A stretch of DNA of 64,000 nt from Nesterenkonia halotolerans. Its GTDB lineage: Bacteria > Actinomycetota > Actinomycetes > Actinomycetales > Micrococcaceae. A model generated the notes under the pieces. The model saw only the letters and a program-made list of their open reading frames with translations, did no database searches and was not told the DNA's origin. The DNA lies in assembly GCF_014874065.1 (NCBI RefSeq), contig NZ_JADBEE010000001.1:310001-374000 (forward strand), read 5' to 3'. Positions within the stretch are counted from its first letter, which is position 1, and each line of letters begins with the position of its first letter. This document shows, piece by piece, positions 54,854 through 63,860 of this stretch. A program made the position numbers and the translations under genes.

Positions 54854-55744
54854 ATGACCAGTGATCCCACCGCTATGCAGGATCCACGCACCAAGTACCG
54901 GAACGCGGCTCTGCCGGAGCAGGAGCAGTCCGATCAGCCGGGCCTCACCGGGGCCACGGATCCCTCCCCCGATCACGGGGAACAGAGCTGGGTCGGTCGC
55001 GGTCGCCTGCAGGGCAGACGGATGTTGATCACCGGTGGGGACTCCGGGATCGGTCGTGCGACAGCGATCGCCTTCGCCCGGGAGGGGGCCGATGTCGCGA
55101 TTGCTCATCTCCCGGAAGAGGAGCAGGACGCCCAAGACACGGCAGCTCTGGTGCGCGAGGCGGGTCGGATCTGTGCGACCTACCCGGTGGACATCACGGT
55201 CGAGGCTGACGCCACAGACATCGTCCGCCGCACGGTGGAGGACCTAGGTGGCATCGACGTGCTGATCCTCAACGCTGCTTATCAGCGCGCTCGCACAGGA
55301 ATTGACTCGGTGCCCACCGAGGAGGTGCGCAAGGTCTTCGAGACGAACCTCGTCGCGCAGATCGTCACCACCCGTGAAGCGGTGCCTCACATGAAACCCG
55401 GGGCCTCTATCATCGTGACGACCTCCATCCAGGCGGTGGGCCCGAAGCCTGAGCTGTTCGACTATGCGATGTCCAAGGCCGCCCAGGTCGCGTTCATCGA
55501 ATCCATGGCAGCGGAATTGGCGGAGAAGGGCATCCGCGTCAACGGCGTGGCTCCGGGACCGATCTGGACTCCGCTGATTCCCGCCACAGGATTCGACGGC
55601 GTCGCTGAGTTCGGCCAGGACACTCCCCTGGGCCGCCCGGGACAGCCCGCAGAACTCGCCGGTGCCTACGTCTATCTCGCCAGCGAAGAGGCCTCCTACG
55701 TCTCCGGGTCTGTCATTCCAGTCACGGGCGGCAAGGGCTTCTGA
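54854..55744 (+). CDS. SDR family oxidoreductase (YghA/YhdF-like)
   Basis: A 296-residue short-chain dehydrogenase. A 45-residue polar N-terminal extension (MTSDPTAMQDPRTKYRNAAL) marks the YghA/YhdF type. Nucleotide motif TGGDSGIGRATAIAFAREG, NAA in LILNAAYQ, catalytic Ser in VTTSIQA, Tyr and Lys in YAMSK, and PVTGGKGF at the end. Close homologues are often general-stress proteins with unknown aldehyde or ketone substrates. ATG at 54854 follows AAGGGAG. Confidence 0.92.
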   Translation: MTSDPTAMQDPRTKYRNAALPEQEQSDQPGLTGATDPSPDHGEQSWVGRGRLQGRRMLITGGDSGIGRATAIAFAREGADVAIAHLPEEEQDAQDTAALVREAGRICATYPVDITVEADATDIVRRTVEDLGGIDVLILNAAYQRARTGIDSVPTEEVRKVFETNLVAQIVTTREAVPHMKPGASIIVTTSIQAVGPKPELFDYAMSKAAQVAFIESMAAELAEKGIRVNGVAPGPIWTPLIPATGFDGVAEFGQDTPLGRPGQPAELAGAYVYLASEEASYVSGSVIPVTGGKGF

Positions 55745-55791
55745 GCCGGAGACAGTGAAGATCAGCACGCGAACACAGAAGGGAGACCCCC

Positions 55792-56049
55792 ATGGCAGGG
55801 TCGCCGATCAAGGACGAAGAGCTCTACGAACGCCTCCGCGAGGAGGGCAACTCCAAGGAGAAGTCCGCCCGCATCGCCAACGCAGCGGCGAACAAGGGCC
55901 GCAGCGCGGAAGGCGAGAAGGGCGGTGAAGCGTCGAACTATGAAGACCGTACCGTGGCTGAGCTCCAGGACCGAGCCAAGGAACTTGGGCTCAGCGGATA
56001 CTCAGACAAGAAGAAGGACGAGTTGATCGACATGCTTCGCAACCACTGA
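55792..56049 (+). CDS. Small Rho-N/SAP-like protein (DUF7218 type)
   Basis: An 85-residue, highly charged protein. The first half (MAGSPIKDEELYERLREEG, KSARIANAAANKGR) is a conserved basic helix pair; the second half (YEDRTVAELQDRAKELGLSGYS, KKDELIDMLRNH) is a Rho N-terminal/SAP-like helical fold that binds nucleic acid in other proteins. Function unknown; relatives are common in soil actinobacteria near stress genes. ATG at 55792 after AAGGGAG; third gene of the alcohol dehydrogenase run, followed by a strong terminator. Confidence 0.85.
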   Translation: MAGSPIKDEELYERLREEGNSKEKSARIANAAANKGRSAEGEKGGEASNYEDRTVAELQDRAKELGLSGYSDKKKDELIDMLRNH

Positions 56050-56064
56050 AGCAGCTGACACAGA

Positions 56065-56108
56065 CACAGAGATGGCCGGAACCCAGCGGGGTTCCGGCCA
56101 TCTCTGTG
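56065..56108. terminator. Terminator after the Rho-N-like gene
   Basis: A perfect 20-base stem (CACAGAGATGGCCGGAACCC and complement) with AGCG loop, 15 bases after the stop, followed by TTCT. It can also stop the convergent catalase transcript. Confidence 0.88.
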
Positions 56109-56188
56109 TTCTCCGCGACCAGTGCTCATGCGAGCGTGCTCAGCGGTGTGGCTCGACCTTTCGAGTCAACGGTCGCCGAGCCGTCAGC

Positions 56189-57868
56189 TCACTGGCTGTA
56201 GCTGGGGCTTCCCAGCGTGCCGGCGAGCACATCTTCACCGGAGGCCTGGCGGTTCTCTACGGAAGCAGTCCAGCTCCCCCACGCCTCGGGATCGATGGTG
56301 TCGCCATTGTTGCCGAGGTTTGCGAGGCGCTCTTCCTCTTCCTCGGTGAAGTTCTGCACTGCCAGCGGCTTGAGGTGCTTGACGTCATCCACCGTCAGAC
56401 CGATGTTCTTCGCGATCCGCTGACCGTAGTCATCGTGGATCATGAAGAAGTGCCAGACGATGCGCTCCTGCACATCGCGCTCGGACTGCTCCAACATCCC
56501 GGTGAGCACGTTGATCAGCTCGTCGCGCTCCCAGTCCATCATGGTGTTGTAACGGCCCCGGGCCTGGAGGTAGTCGTTGCGACGATCCAGGTTCGCCTGC
56601 ACCACCTGACCACCGACGGCCGGCGCGTTGTTCGGCTGCGGCTCCGGTGACTCGTGCAGACCGTTGTGGATGGACGGCTCGTAGTTCACGTGCGGGTTCT
56701 GCTCGGGGTGCACATCGTTGCCGTAGGACATGAGTCCGCCGCGCTGGTTCGTGTAGACCCTGCCATCGCGACCCTTGGGCTGGTTGACCGGAAGCTGCAG
56801 GTAGTTCGGGCCCACGCGGTAGCGCTGGGCGTCCGAGTAGGAGAAGGTCCGTCCCACCAGCATCTTGTCGTCAGAGAAGTCCAGCCCGTCGACCAGGACA
56901 CCCGTGCCCATGGCGATCTGCTCGTTCTCATTGTGGTGGTCTCCCACATTGCGGTTCAGCGTCATCACGCCGATCTTGCGCAGCGGGAACTGATCCTCGG
57001 GCCAGATCTTGGTGTCATCCAGGGGATCCCAGCCGAGCTCGGAGTGCTCATGGTCTTCCATGATCTGGACGTGGACGTCCCACTGCGGGAAGTCGCCGCG
57101 TTCGATCGCCTCGAAGAGGTCCTTGGAGGCGTGACCGAGGTCCTGCCCCTGGACCTTGGCAGCTTCGGCCTCGGTCATGGAGGCGACGCCCGCCCGCGGG
57201 TGGAAGTGGTACTTCACCAGGACGGTCTCGCCTTCGGCGTTGACCATCTTGTAGGTGTTGACCCCGAAGCCCTCCATGTGGCGGTAGGTGGCCGGGATGC
57301 CACGCGGGCTGAAGAGGTGGGTCAGCATGTGCATGGACTCGGGAGTCTGGCCCATGAAGTCCAGGATGCGGTTGGGCTCCTGGCGGAAGGTGATGGGGTC
57401 CGGCTTCAGCGAGTGGATCACGTCGGGGAACTTGATCGCATCGCGGATGAAGAACACCGGAAGGTTGTTGCCCACGAGGTCCCAGTTGCCGTCCTCGGTG
57501 TAGAACTTCACCGCGAAGCCGCGGGGGTCCCGGGCCGACTCCGAGGAGTCACGGCCACCGATGACGGTGGAGAAGCGGATGGCCAGGTCGGTCTTCTTGC
57601 CGGCCTCCTGGAAGAGCTTGGCGCGGGTGTACTTCGACGCCGGCTCGTCGCCGATCATCCCTGTGGCCTCGAACTCGCCGTAGGCGACGAAGCCGCGTGC
57701 GTGGACGACGCGCTCCGGAATCCGCTCACGGTCGAAGTGGCTGATCTTCTCGAGGAACTGGTAGTTCTCCAGCGTGGCGGGTCCGCGGGTGCCCACGGTG
57801 CGCTGGTTCTGGTTATTGGCGACAGGGTGGCCCTGTCGAGTGGTCAGGATCGGATCGGTCTGTGCCAA
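56189..57868 (-). CDS. katA: Monofunctional heme catalase
   Basis: Splits hydrogen peroxide. 559 residues with the TTG start at 57868, which has AAAGGAG six bases upstream; an ATG at 57940 would add 24. Active-site His in [16 protein letters not shown], Asn in [23 protein letters not shown]-type strand RFSTVIGG, and the proximal Tyr in [14 protein letters not shown]. The last 50-60 residues extend the small-subunit core slightly ([20 protein letters not shown]). Upstream lies a perfect GAGCTT/AAGCTC dyad. Neighbours are oxidoreductases, in line with a peroxide or general stress role. Confidence 0.96.
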   Translation of the reverse strand: MAQTDPILTTRQGHPVANNQNQRTVGTRGPATLENYQFLEKISHFDRERIPERVVHARGFVAYGEFEATGMIGDEPASKYTRAKLFQEAGKKTDLAIRFSTVIGGRDSSESARDPRGFAVKFYTEDGNWDLVGNNLPVFFIRDAIKFPDVIHSLKPDPITFRQEPNRILDFMGQTPESMHMLTHLFSPRGIPATYRHMEGFGVNTYKMVNAEGETVLVKYHFHPRAGVASMTEAEAAKVQGQDLGHASKDLFEAIERGDFPQWDVHVQIMEDHEHSELGWDPLDDTKIWPEDQFPLRKIGVMTLNRNVGDHHNENEQIAMGTGVLVDGLDFSDDKMLVGRTFSYSDAQRYRVGPNYLQLPVNQPKGRDGRVYTNQRGGLMSYGNDVHPEQNPHVNYEPSIHNGLHESPEPQPNNAPAVGGQVVQANLDRRNDYLQARGRYNTMMDWERDELINVLTGMLEQSERDVQERIVWHFFMIHDDYGQRIAKNIGLTVDDVKHLKPLAVQNFTEEEEERLANLGNNGDTIDPEAWGSWTASVENRQASGEDVLAGTLGSPSYSQ

Positions 57869-57970
57869 TTCGCTCTCCTTTCGCTGCAGTCCGGTGCCGG
57901 AATCTCGAGGACTCACGGGGATCGGACTGGCCCGCTTCATGATGGGCAGGCTGATGGGGTGGACTCTCCC

Positions 57971-57985
57971 GAGCTTAGCAAGCTC
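57971..57985. promoter_or_regulatory. Inverted repeat upstream of the catalase gene
   Basis: GAGCTT-AGC-AAGCTC, a perfect 6-base dyad in the 151-base gap between the epimerase stop and the catalase start. It could be a repressor site for katA or a weak terminator stem for the epimerase. Confidence 0.35.
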
Positions 57986-58019
57986 ACCCCGTTATTACGA
58001 GTAGTTCAGAACAACGCCG

Positions 58020-59618
58020 TCATCGTGTCTTCTCGAAGGTCTCCCGGTCGGTCCGGAACGCTCGGCGCCGGGCATAGCGATGCACGGTCTCCAGCTGGTC
58101 ACGCTGAACCTCCGCGTCGTCGATGAGGGACTGGAAGACCGCCGGGTCGACGCCGAGGGCGTGGGCGTGTTCCTTCATCGTGGACCAGCCGTGCAGCTTG
58201 CCGGTGACGGCGGAGAGCATCATCTCTGCCTCCAGCACGAGGGTCGAGGGTGAACGGTCCAGCGGGAGCCGTCCGTTGGGCTTGAGTCTTCCGACCCGCT
58301 CCCCTGCCCACGCCAGCGCGGCGGAGCCCATGGCGCGGGGAAAGCCCTGGCGCTTCATCAGTTCGATGAGGAAGACCCGCTCACGCCGGATCGCCTCGGC
58401 GGCCTCTGAGATCTCCGGAAAGACAGGAGTGTCCACGTAGTCCGCGGACATCCGCTTGATCCGCTGGACCCCGACCGTGGCACCGGCCAGGTGATCCGCC
58501 ATGTAGTGGCGAAGCAGCACGGGATCCACCTGGTCGTCCAGCTCGTGGTTCTTCGCAGGGAGCTCAGACCGGTCCTGAGCGTTCAGCTCGCGCGGGCGCA
58601 ACGGCACAGAGGGTCTCCCCTCCCCCGCCGCCATGCCCTGGATCAGTTCTTCCAGGGCTTCGGCCGCGGTGTACCGGGGAGACCAGTCGAGCTGGTCCCG
58701 GGCCTTGGTCGCGTCCATCACCGGGACGTGACGGGCCAGGTCCAACCACCCCTCATCCATCGGCAGCACGCGGGCGCGGTGGGCGGCCTTGATGAGCGCC
58801 CTGACCACATGTGCGGGGAGCGGGAGCGCAAGCCCCACAGGGCCTGCCCCGGAGGTGACCCGAGCGATGGCCTGGCCGTCGAGCAGATCGTCTGCGCAGA
58901 TGTTGAACGCACCGTGCGCGCCGAGCAGCGCGGCCTGAGCATAGGCGGCTGCCAGGTCCTGAGCGTGCACGGCCTGGGTCCGGACACCGGCAGGCAGCGG
59001 AACCACAGGGGGTCTCAGGACCTGCAGCAGCTGAACCGGTGCGAGCTCCCCGGCGAAGTAGCGCTGGATCTCCGATCCGGCACCGCGTTGGAAGACCAGA
59101 CCCGGCCGCAGCCGGGCCAGCGAGAAATCGGGATGCTGCTGGAGAAACTCGTCCATGACCCGTTCCTGCGCGACCTTGTCCACACTGTAGTGGGAACCTG
59201 GGATCCCCTCGGTCGGCCAGTTCTCGTCACGCGGGGCGGCGTCCTCGGCCGGGGAATAGACTCCGACCGAGGAGGCCACCACGGCTTGACGGATGCCGGC
59301 GCGCGCGGCCGCCTCAAGCACGTGGCGGGTGCCGTCCACGTTGACCCGGCGCAGCAGGCTGCGCTCACTGTTGGGTTGGATGAGCCAGGCCAGATGGATC
59401 ACCGCATCGCAGCCCTGCAGCGCCTGGGCAAGCTCCGGGATGACGTCGCTGCACTGGATATCCGCCTGGTGCCACTGCGCTGCGGAATATGGGGCGGCGT
59501 CCGTGTCCGGAAGTCGGCGAGCGACTCCCAGGATGGAATCCACCTCGGGGCGGCTGCTCAGGTCGTCGAGCACGGCTGTCCCGACGTTGCCGGTGGCTCC
59601 TATGACGGCGATGCGCAT
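58020..59618 (-). CDS. NAD-dependent epimerase/dehydratase fused to a helical-bundle domain
   Basis: A 532-residue two-part protein. Residues 1 to about 330 are an extended SDR: IGATGNVGTAVL at the start, S116-S117, and Y144-x3-K148 (HYSVDKVAQE), so the site looks complete. Residues about 360-520 are all-helical (PVLLRHYMADHLAGATVGVQ, RRERVFLIELMKRQGF, AWAGERVGRLKPNGR, LEAEMMLSAVTGKLHGW) and resemble a stand-alone actinobacterial ferritin-like family of unknown role. I know of no function for the combination. ATG at 59618, 28 bases after the aldo/keto reductase gene, so the two are co-transcribed. Confidence 0.85.
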   Translation of the reverse strand: MRIAVIGATGNVGTAVLDDLSSRPEVDSILGVARRLPDTDAAPYSAAQWHQADIQCSDVIPELAQALQGCDAVIHLAWLIQPNSERSLLRRVNVDGTRHVLEAAARAGIRQAVVASSVGVYSPAEDAAPRDENWPTEGIPGSHYSVDKVAQERVMDEFLQQHPDFSLARLRPGLVFQRGAGSEIQRYFAGELAPVQLLQVLRPPVVPLPAGVRTQAVHAQDLAAAYAQAALLGAHGAFNICADDLLDGQAIARVTSGAGPVGLALPLPAHVVRALIKAAHRARVLPMDEGWLDLARHVPVMDATKARDQLDWSPRYTAAEALEELIQGMAAGEGRPSVPLRPRELNAQDRSELPAKNHELDDQVDPVLLRHYMADHLAGATVGVQRIKRMSADYVDTPVFPEISEAAEAIRRERVFLIELMKRQGFPRAMGSAALAWAGERVGRLKPNGRLPLDRSPSTLVLEAEMMLSAVTGKLHGWSTMKEHAHALGVDPAVFQSLIDDAEVQRDQLETVHRYARRRAFRTDRETFEKTR

Positions 59619-59646
59619 GTGATCTCCTGGGGATTCTCAGACAATG

Positions 59647-60636
59647 TCACCAGCGGCCGTGCACTGCTGGCGCGATCCGCTCCTCATAGAGGGCCTTGAC
59701 GCCCTGCTGGAAGGAATCGGAGAGCTGCGGCGCGGACCCGGCCTCCGCGTTCTGGAGTGCCTGTTCGGGATTGCGCGCTCCCGGGATGACGGTGCTGACG
59801 CCGGAGCACTGGGTGATCCAGGCGAGTGCCGCCGTCGTGGGCTTCAGGCCCTCCTGCTGGGCAAGCTCGGAGAACTCGGCGGCGGCGTCGACACCGGTCG
59901 CGAAGTCGACTCCGGAGAAGGTCTCCCCGATGTCGAAGGCCTCACCGGAGCGGTTGTAGCTGCGGTGATCGCTCTCTTCAAAGGTGGTGTCCTTGGTATA
60001 ACGTCCGCTGAGCAGGCCGCTGGCCAGGGGCACGCGGGCGATGATGCCCACGCCTGCCTCGCGGGCCGCCGGCAGGACAGCCTCGAGAGGCTTCTGCCGG
60101 AAGGCGTTGAGAATGATCTGCACCGAAGCGACGTTGGGCCGCGCGATCGCGCTGAGTGCCTGGTCCACGGTCTCCACGCTCACGCCGTAGTGGGCGATGG
60201 CGCCGGATTCCACCAGCGCATCCAGGCGGTCAAAGACCACATCGGAGCTGTAGACGTCATCCGTGGGGCAGTGCAGCTGCACCAGGTCCAACGTGTCCAT
60301 CCCGAGGTTCTTCCGGGAGCGATCGATCCAGGCCTGGAAGTTCTCTGCAGTGGCATGGGCGAGGCTGGGCTCCTCGGCGCGGCGGATCATCTTGGTCGCG
60401 ACCATCCCGGTCCAGGCGGGGTTCTTGGCCAGCCACTTGCCGATCCGCTGCTCGCTGAGTCCATCGCCGTAGACGTCGGCGGTGTCGAACAGGGTGACAC
60501 CATGTTCGGCCGCCGCGTCCATGACGGCATAGGCGTCGGCTTCTTCGACATGGCCGAAGTCGCCGCCGAACTGCCAGGTTCCAAGACCGATGGTGGACAC
60601 TTCGCGACCGGTGCGGCCGAGGACACGATGCTGCAT
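59647..60636 (-). CDS. Aldo/keto reductase
   Basis: A 329-residue NADPH-dependent reductase of the AKR superfamily. TLFDTADVYGDGLSEQRIGKWL holds the Asp and Tyr of the active site; the Lys is in VATKM and the His in LVQLHCP. The C-terminal cofactor part has TQCSGVSTVIPGARNPEQALQN. The ATG at 60636 has GGAGG at good distance; the longer frame would run through the tRNA gene. It leads the epimerase-fusion gene. Confidence 0.93.
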   Translation of the reverse strand: MQHRVLGRTGREVSTIGLGTWQFGGDFGHVEEADAYAVMDAAAEHGVTLFDTADVYGDGLSEQRIGKWLAKNPAWTGMVATKMIRRAEEPSLAHATAENFQAWIDRSRKNLGMDTLDLVQLHCPTDDVYSSDVVFDRLDALVESGAIAHYGVSVETVDQALSAIARPNVASVQIILNAFRQKPLEAVLPAAREAGVGIIARVPLASGLLSGRYTKDTTFEESDHRSYNRSGEAFDIGETFSGVDFATGVDAAAEFSELAQQEGLKPTTAALAWITQCSGVSTVIPGARNPEQALQNAEAGSAPQLSDSFQQGVKALYEERIAPAVHGRW

Positions 60637-60765
60637 AGGAGAACCTCCAGGGTTGACTGCGACGTTGCTTCCCACCCTACTCCTGGATCGAGAGTCGGCG
60701 CCCAGGTCAGGTGTCACAGGCTGCAGAATCCTGAGGTGATTCGGGCCCAGAAGTGTCCGGATACA

Positions 60766-60803
60766 GGTCAGGCCCGAAGTCCATGTGGACTTCGGGCCTG
60801 ACC
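60766..60803 (-). terminator. Terminator of the tRNA-Ala gene
   Basis: A perfect 17-base stem (GGTCAGGCCCGAAGTCC and complement) with an ATGT loop, five bases past the CCA end of the tRNA in its direction of transcription. Confidence 0.85.
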
Positions 60804-60807
60804 CTCG

Positions 60808-60883
60808 TGGTGGAGGTAAGGGGATTCGAACCCCTGACCTTCCGCATGCCATGCGGACGCGCTACCAGCTGCGCCATACCCCC
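60808..60883 (-). tRNA. tRNA-Ala (anticodon GGC), CCA encoded
   Basis: Full cloverleaf on the minus strand. Acceptor GGGGGTA pairs with TACCTCC and includes the G3:U70 wobble that identifies tRNA-Ala; D-arm GCGCAGCTGGTAGCGC; anticodon stem TCCGC/GCGGA with loop ATGGCAT, anticodon GGC; T-arm AGGGGTTCGAATCCCCT. Discriminator A, then an encoded CCA (60808-60810). Preceded by a promoter and followed by a terminator. Confidence 0.97.
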
Positions 60884-60938
60884 ATAGTGTTGTGCATCTG
60901 CCCTCCCGGATCAGCGTCCGGGCCGCGGCAACTCCCCT

Positions 60939-60968
60939 ACTCTACTGTGAATCTGAAGTGCTGTGCAA
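60939..60968 (-). promoter_or_regulatory. Promoter of the tRNA-Ala gene
   Basis: On the minus strand TTGCAC, 18 bases, TAGAGT, about 55 bases upstream of the tRNA 5' end. A CCCGGA/TCCGGG hairpin (60905-60922) lies between it and the tRNA. Confidence 0.5.
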
Positions 60969-61031
60969 ATCGACGCTCAGTGTCTGGAAGTCACCGTAGC
61001 CCAGGCGCTGACCTGGGGCTTAACTGTGAAC

Positions 61032-61403
61032 CTAGGCGGTCTCGGGGAGCTGCAGATCAACCTTGTCGACGTCGGCGTAGAGCCGATCCAGACCGTAGAC
61101 AGCGCGCTCTTCCTCGTGCTGGACATGGATGACCATGTGACCATAGTCCAGCAGCACCCAGGTGCCGGTTCCTCGTCCCTCGCGGCGCAGCGGGGAGGAA
61201 CCATGGGCCTCTTTGAGCTGACGTTCGACTTCGTCGACGATCGCGCCGATCTGCCGTTCAGAGGGTGCGGAGCAGACCAGGAAGGCGTCGGTGATGCCCA
61301 GCCGCTCCCCCACGTCCAGTCCAACGATGTTCGTGGCGAGTTTGTCCGCGGCCGCGGCGGCGGCGGTGCGGAGTTCGGTGAGCACAAGTTCGGTGATAGC
61401 CAT
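61032..61403 (-). CDS. rsfS: Ribosomal silencing factor RsfS
   Basis: A 123-residue protein that binds L14 on the large subunit and blocks subunit joining in slow growth. Core: KLATNIVGLDVGERLGITDAFL, then SERQIGAIVDEVE, WVLLDYGHMVIHVQHEEERAVYGLDRLYAD. ATG at 61403, 12 bases after the acidic membrane protein gene. The nadD-to-rsfS order is conserved in the phylum. Confidence 0.96.
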   Translation of the reverse strand: MAITELVLTELRTAAAAAADKLATNIVGLDVGERLGITDAFLVCSAPSERQIGAIVDEVERQLKEAHGSSPLRREGRGTGTWVLLDYGHMVIHVQHEEERAVYGLDRLYADVDKVDLQLPETA

Positions 61404-61415
61404 AGACGTCCAAGC

Positions 61416-62825
61416 TTAGAGGATGAATGAGAGAACGACGCCGACGGCGATCACCAGCAGCACCGCGAGAATGATCACAAGCCAGCCCATCATGGACTGA
61501 CGTGCACCTTGGCGGGTGCTGTGCTCGACCATCGCGTCGATCTCGAGGCCGTGGGCGCCTCGAGCCTGGATGGGTTCGATGGATCCGGTGGCGTATTCGG
61601 TGTGTTCCGCCTCCTCGTCAGACTCCATATGCGCGCGCAGCGCCTTGCGCGTGATCACTTCAGATTCTGGAAGAAGACGACGACGGCGCATGCGCTCGTC
61701 ACGCTCGGCCTCGACCTGCTCCGCGCGGCGGCGCTCCTGGTTCGCCTGCATGGCGCGGGCGGCGAGTGCCTGCTGCTTCTTCAGCAGTTCGGGGTCGACA
61801 CGGTTCGGGTCATCGGAGGCGATCACCGCCTGGTGGATCTCGTTGAGCTCCGCCAGCTTCTCCTCCGAGAGCACGGACATGCTTCCGGTCAGGCGAAGGC
61901 TGCGACGGGATTTCCTGGAGGCGGGCACCGGGGCCTCGTCGTCATCTTCGAGCTCGGTCCCGGGCAGATCCTGGGGGCGTGCGGATGAGGTGTCGCTCCG
62001 CGGTGGCTCGGGCAGGCTCAGCGGGTCCTCATCGGTCTCTGCAGCCGGCTCGATCTCGGTGCCGTCAGCCGCGGAGGCGGTCGCATCGACATCGACAGTC
62101 GCCTCGACATCATCGAAGCCTCCTGCCTCGGCCTCTGCCCGATCTTCGGGCAGACCGGCATCCTCGGCGCCGGAGACCTCATCCTCGTCAAGCTCGGCTT
62201 CTTCAGCGTCCTGCGGGTCTTCCACGACTGCCTCGTCGTCCGCATCGTCTTCGAGGTCCGCATCGCCTTCGAGGTCCTCGTCACCCGCGGCGGCGTCCGC
62301 CGCGGCGACCTCGACGAGGTCCGCTGCCTCATCATCGGCGGCACCGGACCCGGGGGCGTCCTGCTCGGCGTCGACCTCGCGGTCCTCGCCATCATGGTCG
62401 TCGTCGTCATCTTCCGCGTCGTCGCCAGCTTCCTCGTCGAGGAGATCCTGATCCACTGCCGGCGTCGGAGATGCGGCGGCCGCGGGTGCTGTCGGGATCG
62501 GCGAGGTGAAGCCCCAGGGCTCGGGCTCGGGCTCGGAGGCATCCTCCGCGGCGAGGGCCTCTGCCGGGTCTTCGGTGTCGTCCGACTCCAGGGCTTCTCC
62601 GGGAGTCTCTGCTGAGACCGCTGACGGAAGATGCTGCTCCGCGTCGTCTGCGTCTGCCGCATCCGAGGTGTCCGCGTCGTCCTCACCGGCGCCCGTGGAG
62701 GCGCGTTCAGCGGCAAGTTCGGCCTCGCGGCGGCGGCGCAGCTCTTTGCGGGAGACCGGGAGATACCTGGCGCGCAGGTCATCTCCGCCCGAGGCGTCAG
62801 TCGACTCGGTGTTCTCTGCGGTCAT
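61416..62825 (-). CDS. Acidic single-span membrane protein, unknown function
   Basis: A 469-residue protein of low complexity. A basic N-terminal patch (RARYLPVSRKELRRRREAEL) is followed by about 230 residues very rich in Asp, Glu and Ala, then a Lys/Arg helical part (LKKQQALAARAMQANQERRR) and one C-terminal span (MGWLVIILAVLLVIAVGVVL) with almost no tail. It would sit on the inner face as a tail-anchored protein. Relatives keep an equivalent gene between nadD and rsfS with a variable acidic section. ATG has AGGAGG seven bases upstream. Confidence 0.75.
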   Translation of the reverse strand: MTAENTESTDASGGDDLRARYLPVSRKELRRRREAELAAERASTGAGEDDADTSDAADADDAEQHLPSAVSAETPGEALESDDTEDPAEALAAEDASEPEPEPWGFTSPIPTAPAAAASPTPAVDQDLLDEEAGDDAEDDDDDHDGEDREVDAEQDAPGSGAADDEAADLVEVAAADAAAGDEDLEGDADLEDDADDEAVVEDPQDAEEAELDEDEVSGAEDAGLPEDRAEAEAGGFDDVEATVDVDATASAADGTEIEPAAETDEDPLSLPEPPRSDTSSARPQDLPGTELEDDDEAPVPASRKSRRSLRLTGSMSVLSEEKLAELNEIHQAVIASDDPNRVDPELLKKQQALAARAMQANQERRRAEQVEAERDERMRRRRLLPESEVITRKALRAHMESDEEAEHTEYATGSIEPIQARGAHGLEIDAMVEHSTRQGARQSMMGWLVIILAVLLVIAVGVVLSFIL

Positions 62826-62952
62826 CGTCCAGCCTCCTGAAGGCCCTGGTCAGGCTGTGCTGCCCGCGCCAGAACATTGCCTGCAAATTGATCGGTCTCT
62901 TCGGTGGAGCACCAATCTCCATCGTATGCCGCGCCACGGCGGTGCGGCACGC

Positions 62953-63603
62953 TCAACGCGCGGAGGAGATGGAATCCGACTGATAGAGCCGATGCTTGGC
63001 GATGTACTGCACGACGCCGTCGGGGACCAGGTACCAGACGGGCTTCTCGGCCCGCACGCGCTCTCGACAGTCGGTCGAGGAGATGGCCATCGCCGGAATC
63101 TCCATCAGAGAGATCTCGTTGGTGCGTCCGAAGTCCTCCGAGATGTAGCCCGGTCGGGTCACAGAGACGAAGTGCGCGAGCTCCCAGAGCTCATCGACGT
63201 TCTTCCACGACATGATCTGGGCCATCGCGTCTGCCCCAGTGATGAAGAACAGCTCGGCATCCGGGTACATCTCACGGAAATCTCGGAGCGTGTCAATGGT
63301 GTAGGTGGCTCCGCCTCGGTCGATGTCCACGCGGGACACGGTGAACCGGGGGTTGGCGGCGGTGGCGACGACGGTCAGCAGATAACGGTGCTCGGCCTCC
63401 GCGACCTCACGGCCCGCCTTCTGCCAGGGCTGGCCGGTGGGCACGAAGATGACCTCGTCGAGTTCGAACTCCGTCGCCACCTCGCTGGCGGCCACCAGGT
63501 GTCCGTGGTGGATCGGATCGAAGGTTCCGCCCATGATCCCCAGACGAAGCGGACCGGGGGCCCGCTCAGAGGTGGCGGCTGCCCGCGGGTGTCGTTGAGC
63601 CAA
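62953..63603 (-). CDS. nadD: Nicotinate-nucleotide adenylyltransferase
   Basis: Forms deamido-NAD from nicotinate mononucleotide and ATP. 216 residues; [20 protein letters not shown] holds the nucleotidyltransferase HxGH motif, [10 protein letters not shown] follows, and the C-terminal [22 protein letters not shown] has the second ATP motif in a variant form (ISST-x-CR for ISST-x-IR). Starts with TTG at 63603, 5 bases after the preceding small gene; the first 18 residues are not conserved. Confidence 0.94.
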   Translation of the reverse strand: MAQRHPRAAATSERAPGPLRLGIMGGTFDPIHHGHLVAASEVATEFELDEVIFVPTGQPWQKAGREVAEAEHRYLLTVVATAANPRFTVSRVDIDRGGATYTIDTLRDFREMYPDAELFFITGADAMAQIMSWKNVDELWELAHFVSVTRPGYISEDFGRTNEISLMEIPAMAISSTDCRERVRAEKPVWYLVPDGVVQYIAKHRLYQSDSISSAR

Positions 63604-63608
63604 CGGCG

Positions 63609-63794
63609 TCAGTGGTCGCCGTGGGTCTGGGCCGGCAGCTCGCGGCCCTTGTTGGCGAAGCCGAGCGTCACCAGCAGCAGCAGGAGCAGCAGGGCGAACA
63701 TGATGATGCCGTACCAGTGGGCCTCGATCGGAAGCGCGTGGTGTTCTTCAGTCTCTGCCCCGAGGACGGTGGCGAGCACGTGCAGGTTGAGCAT
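63609..63794 (-). CDS. Small membrane protein, unknown function
   Basis: A 61-residue protein with one strong span ([20 protein letters not shown]) after a His/Glu-rich segment, and a polar tail ending THGDH. Similar short genes stand between proA and nadD in relatives. ATG has GAGGGAGAAGC just upstream. Confidence 0.7.
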   Translation of the reverse strand: MLNLHVLATVLGAETEEHHALPIEAHWYGIIMFALLLLLLLVTLGFANKGRELPAQTHGDH

Positions 63795-63860
63795 GCTTCT
63801 CCCTCATATGGGATGAACGACGATGTGAACGCGGAATTATCGGTTCCCAGTGTACGGGAA

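Noticed and set aside
56654..58126. 490-codon plus-strand frame opposite the catalase gene
   Set aside because: Shadow of catalase, continuing into intergenic DNA without a family match.
60785..61132. Open frame running from the tRNA-Ala gene into rsfS
   Set aside because: It reads through a tRNA and antisense to rsfS; no family match.
61700..62600. Acidic stretch as two or three overlapping plus-strand genes (frames 61516-62451, 61979-62509)
   Set aside because: Opposite-strand images of Asp/Glu codons giving Ser/Arg-rich frames; the minus-strand gene has a good ribosome site and a membrane span.
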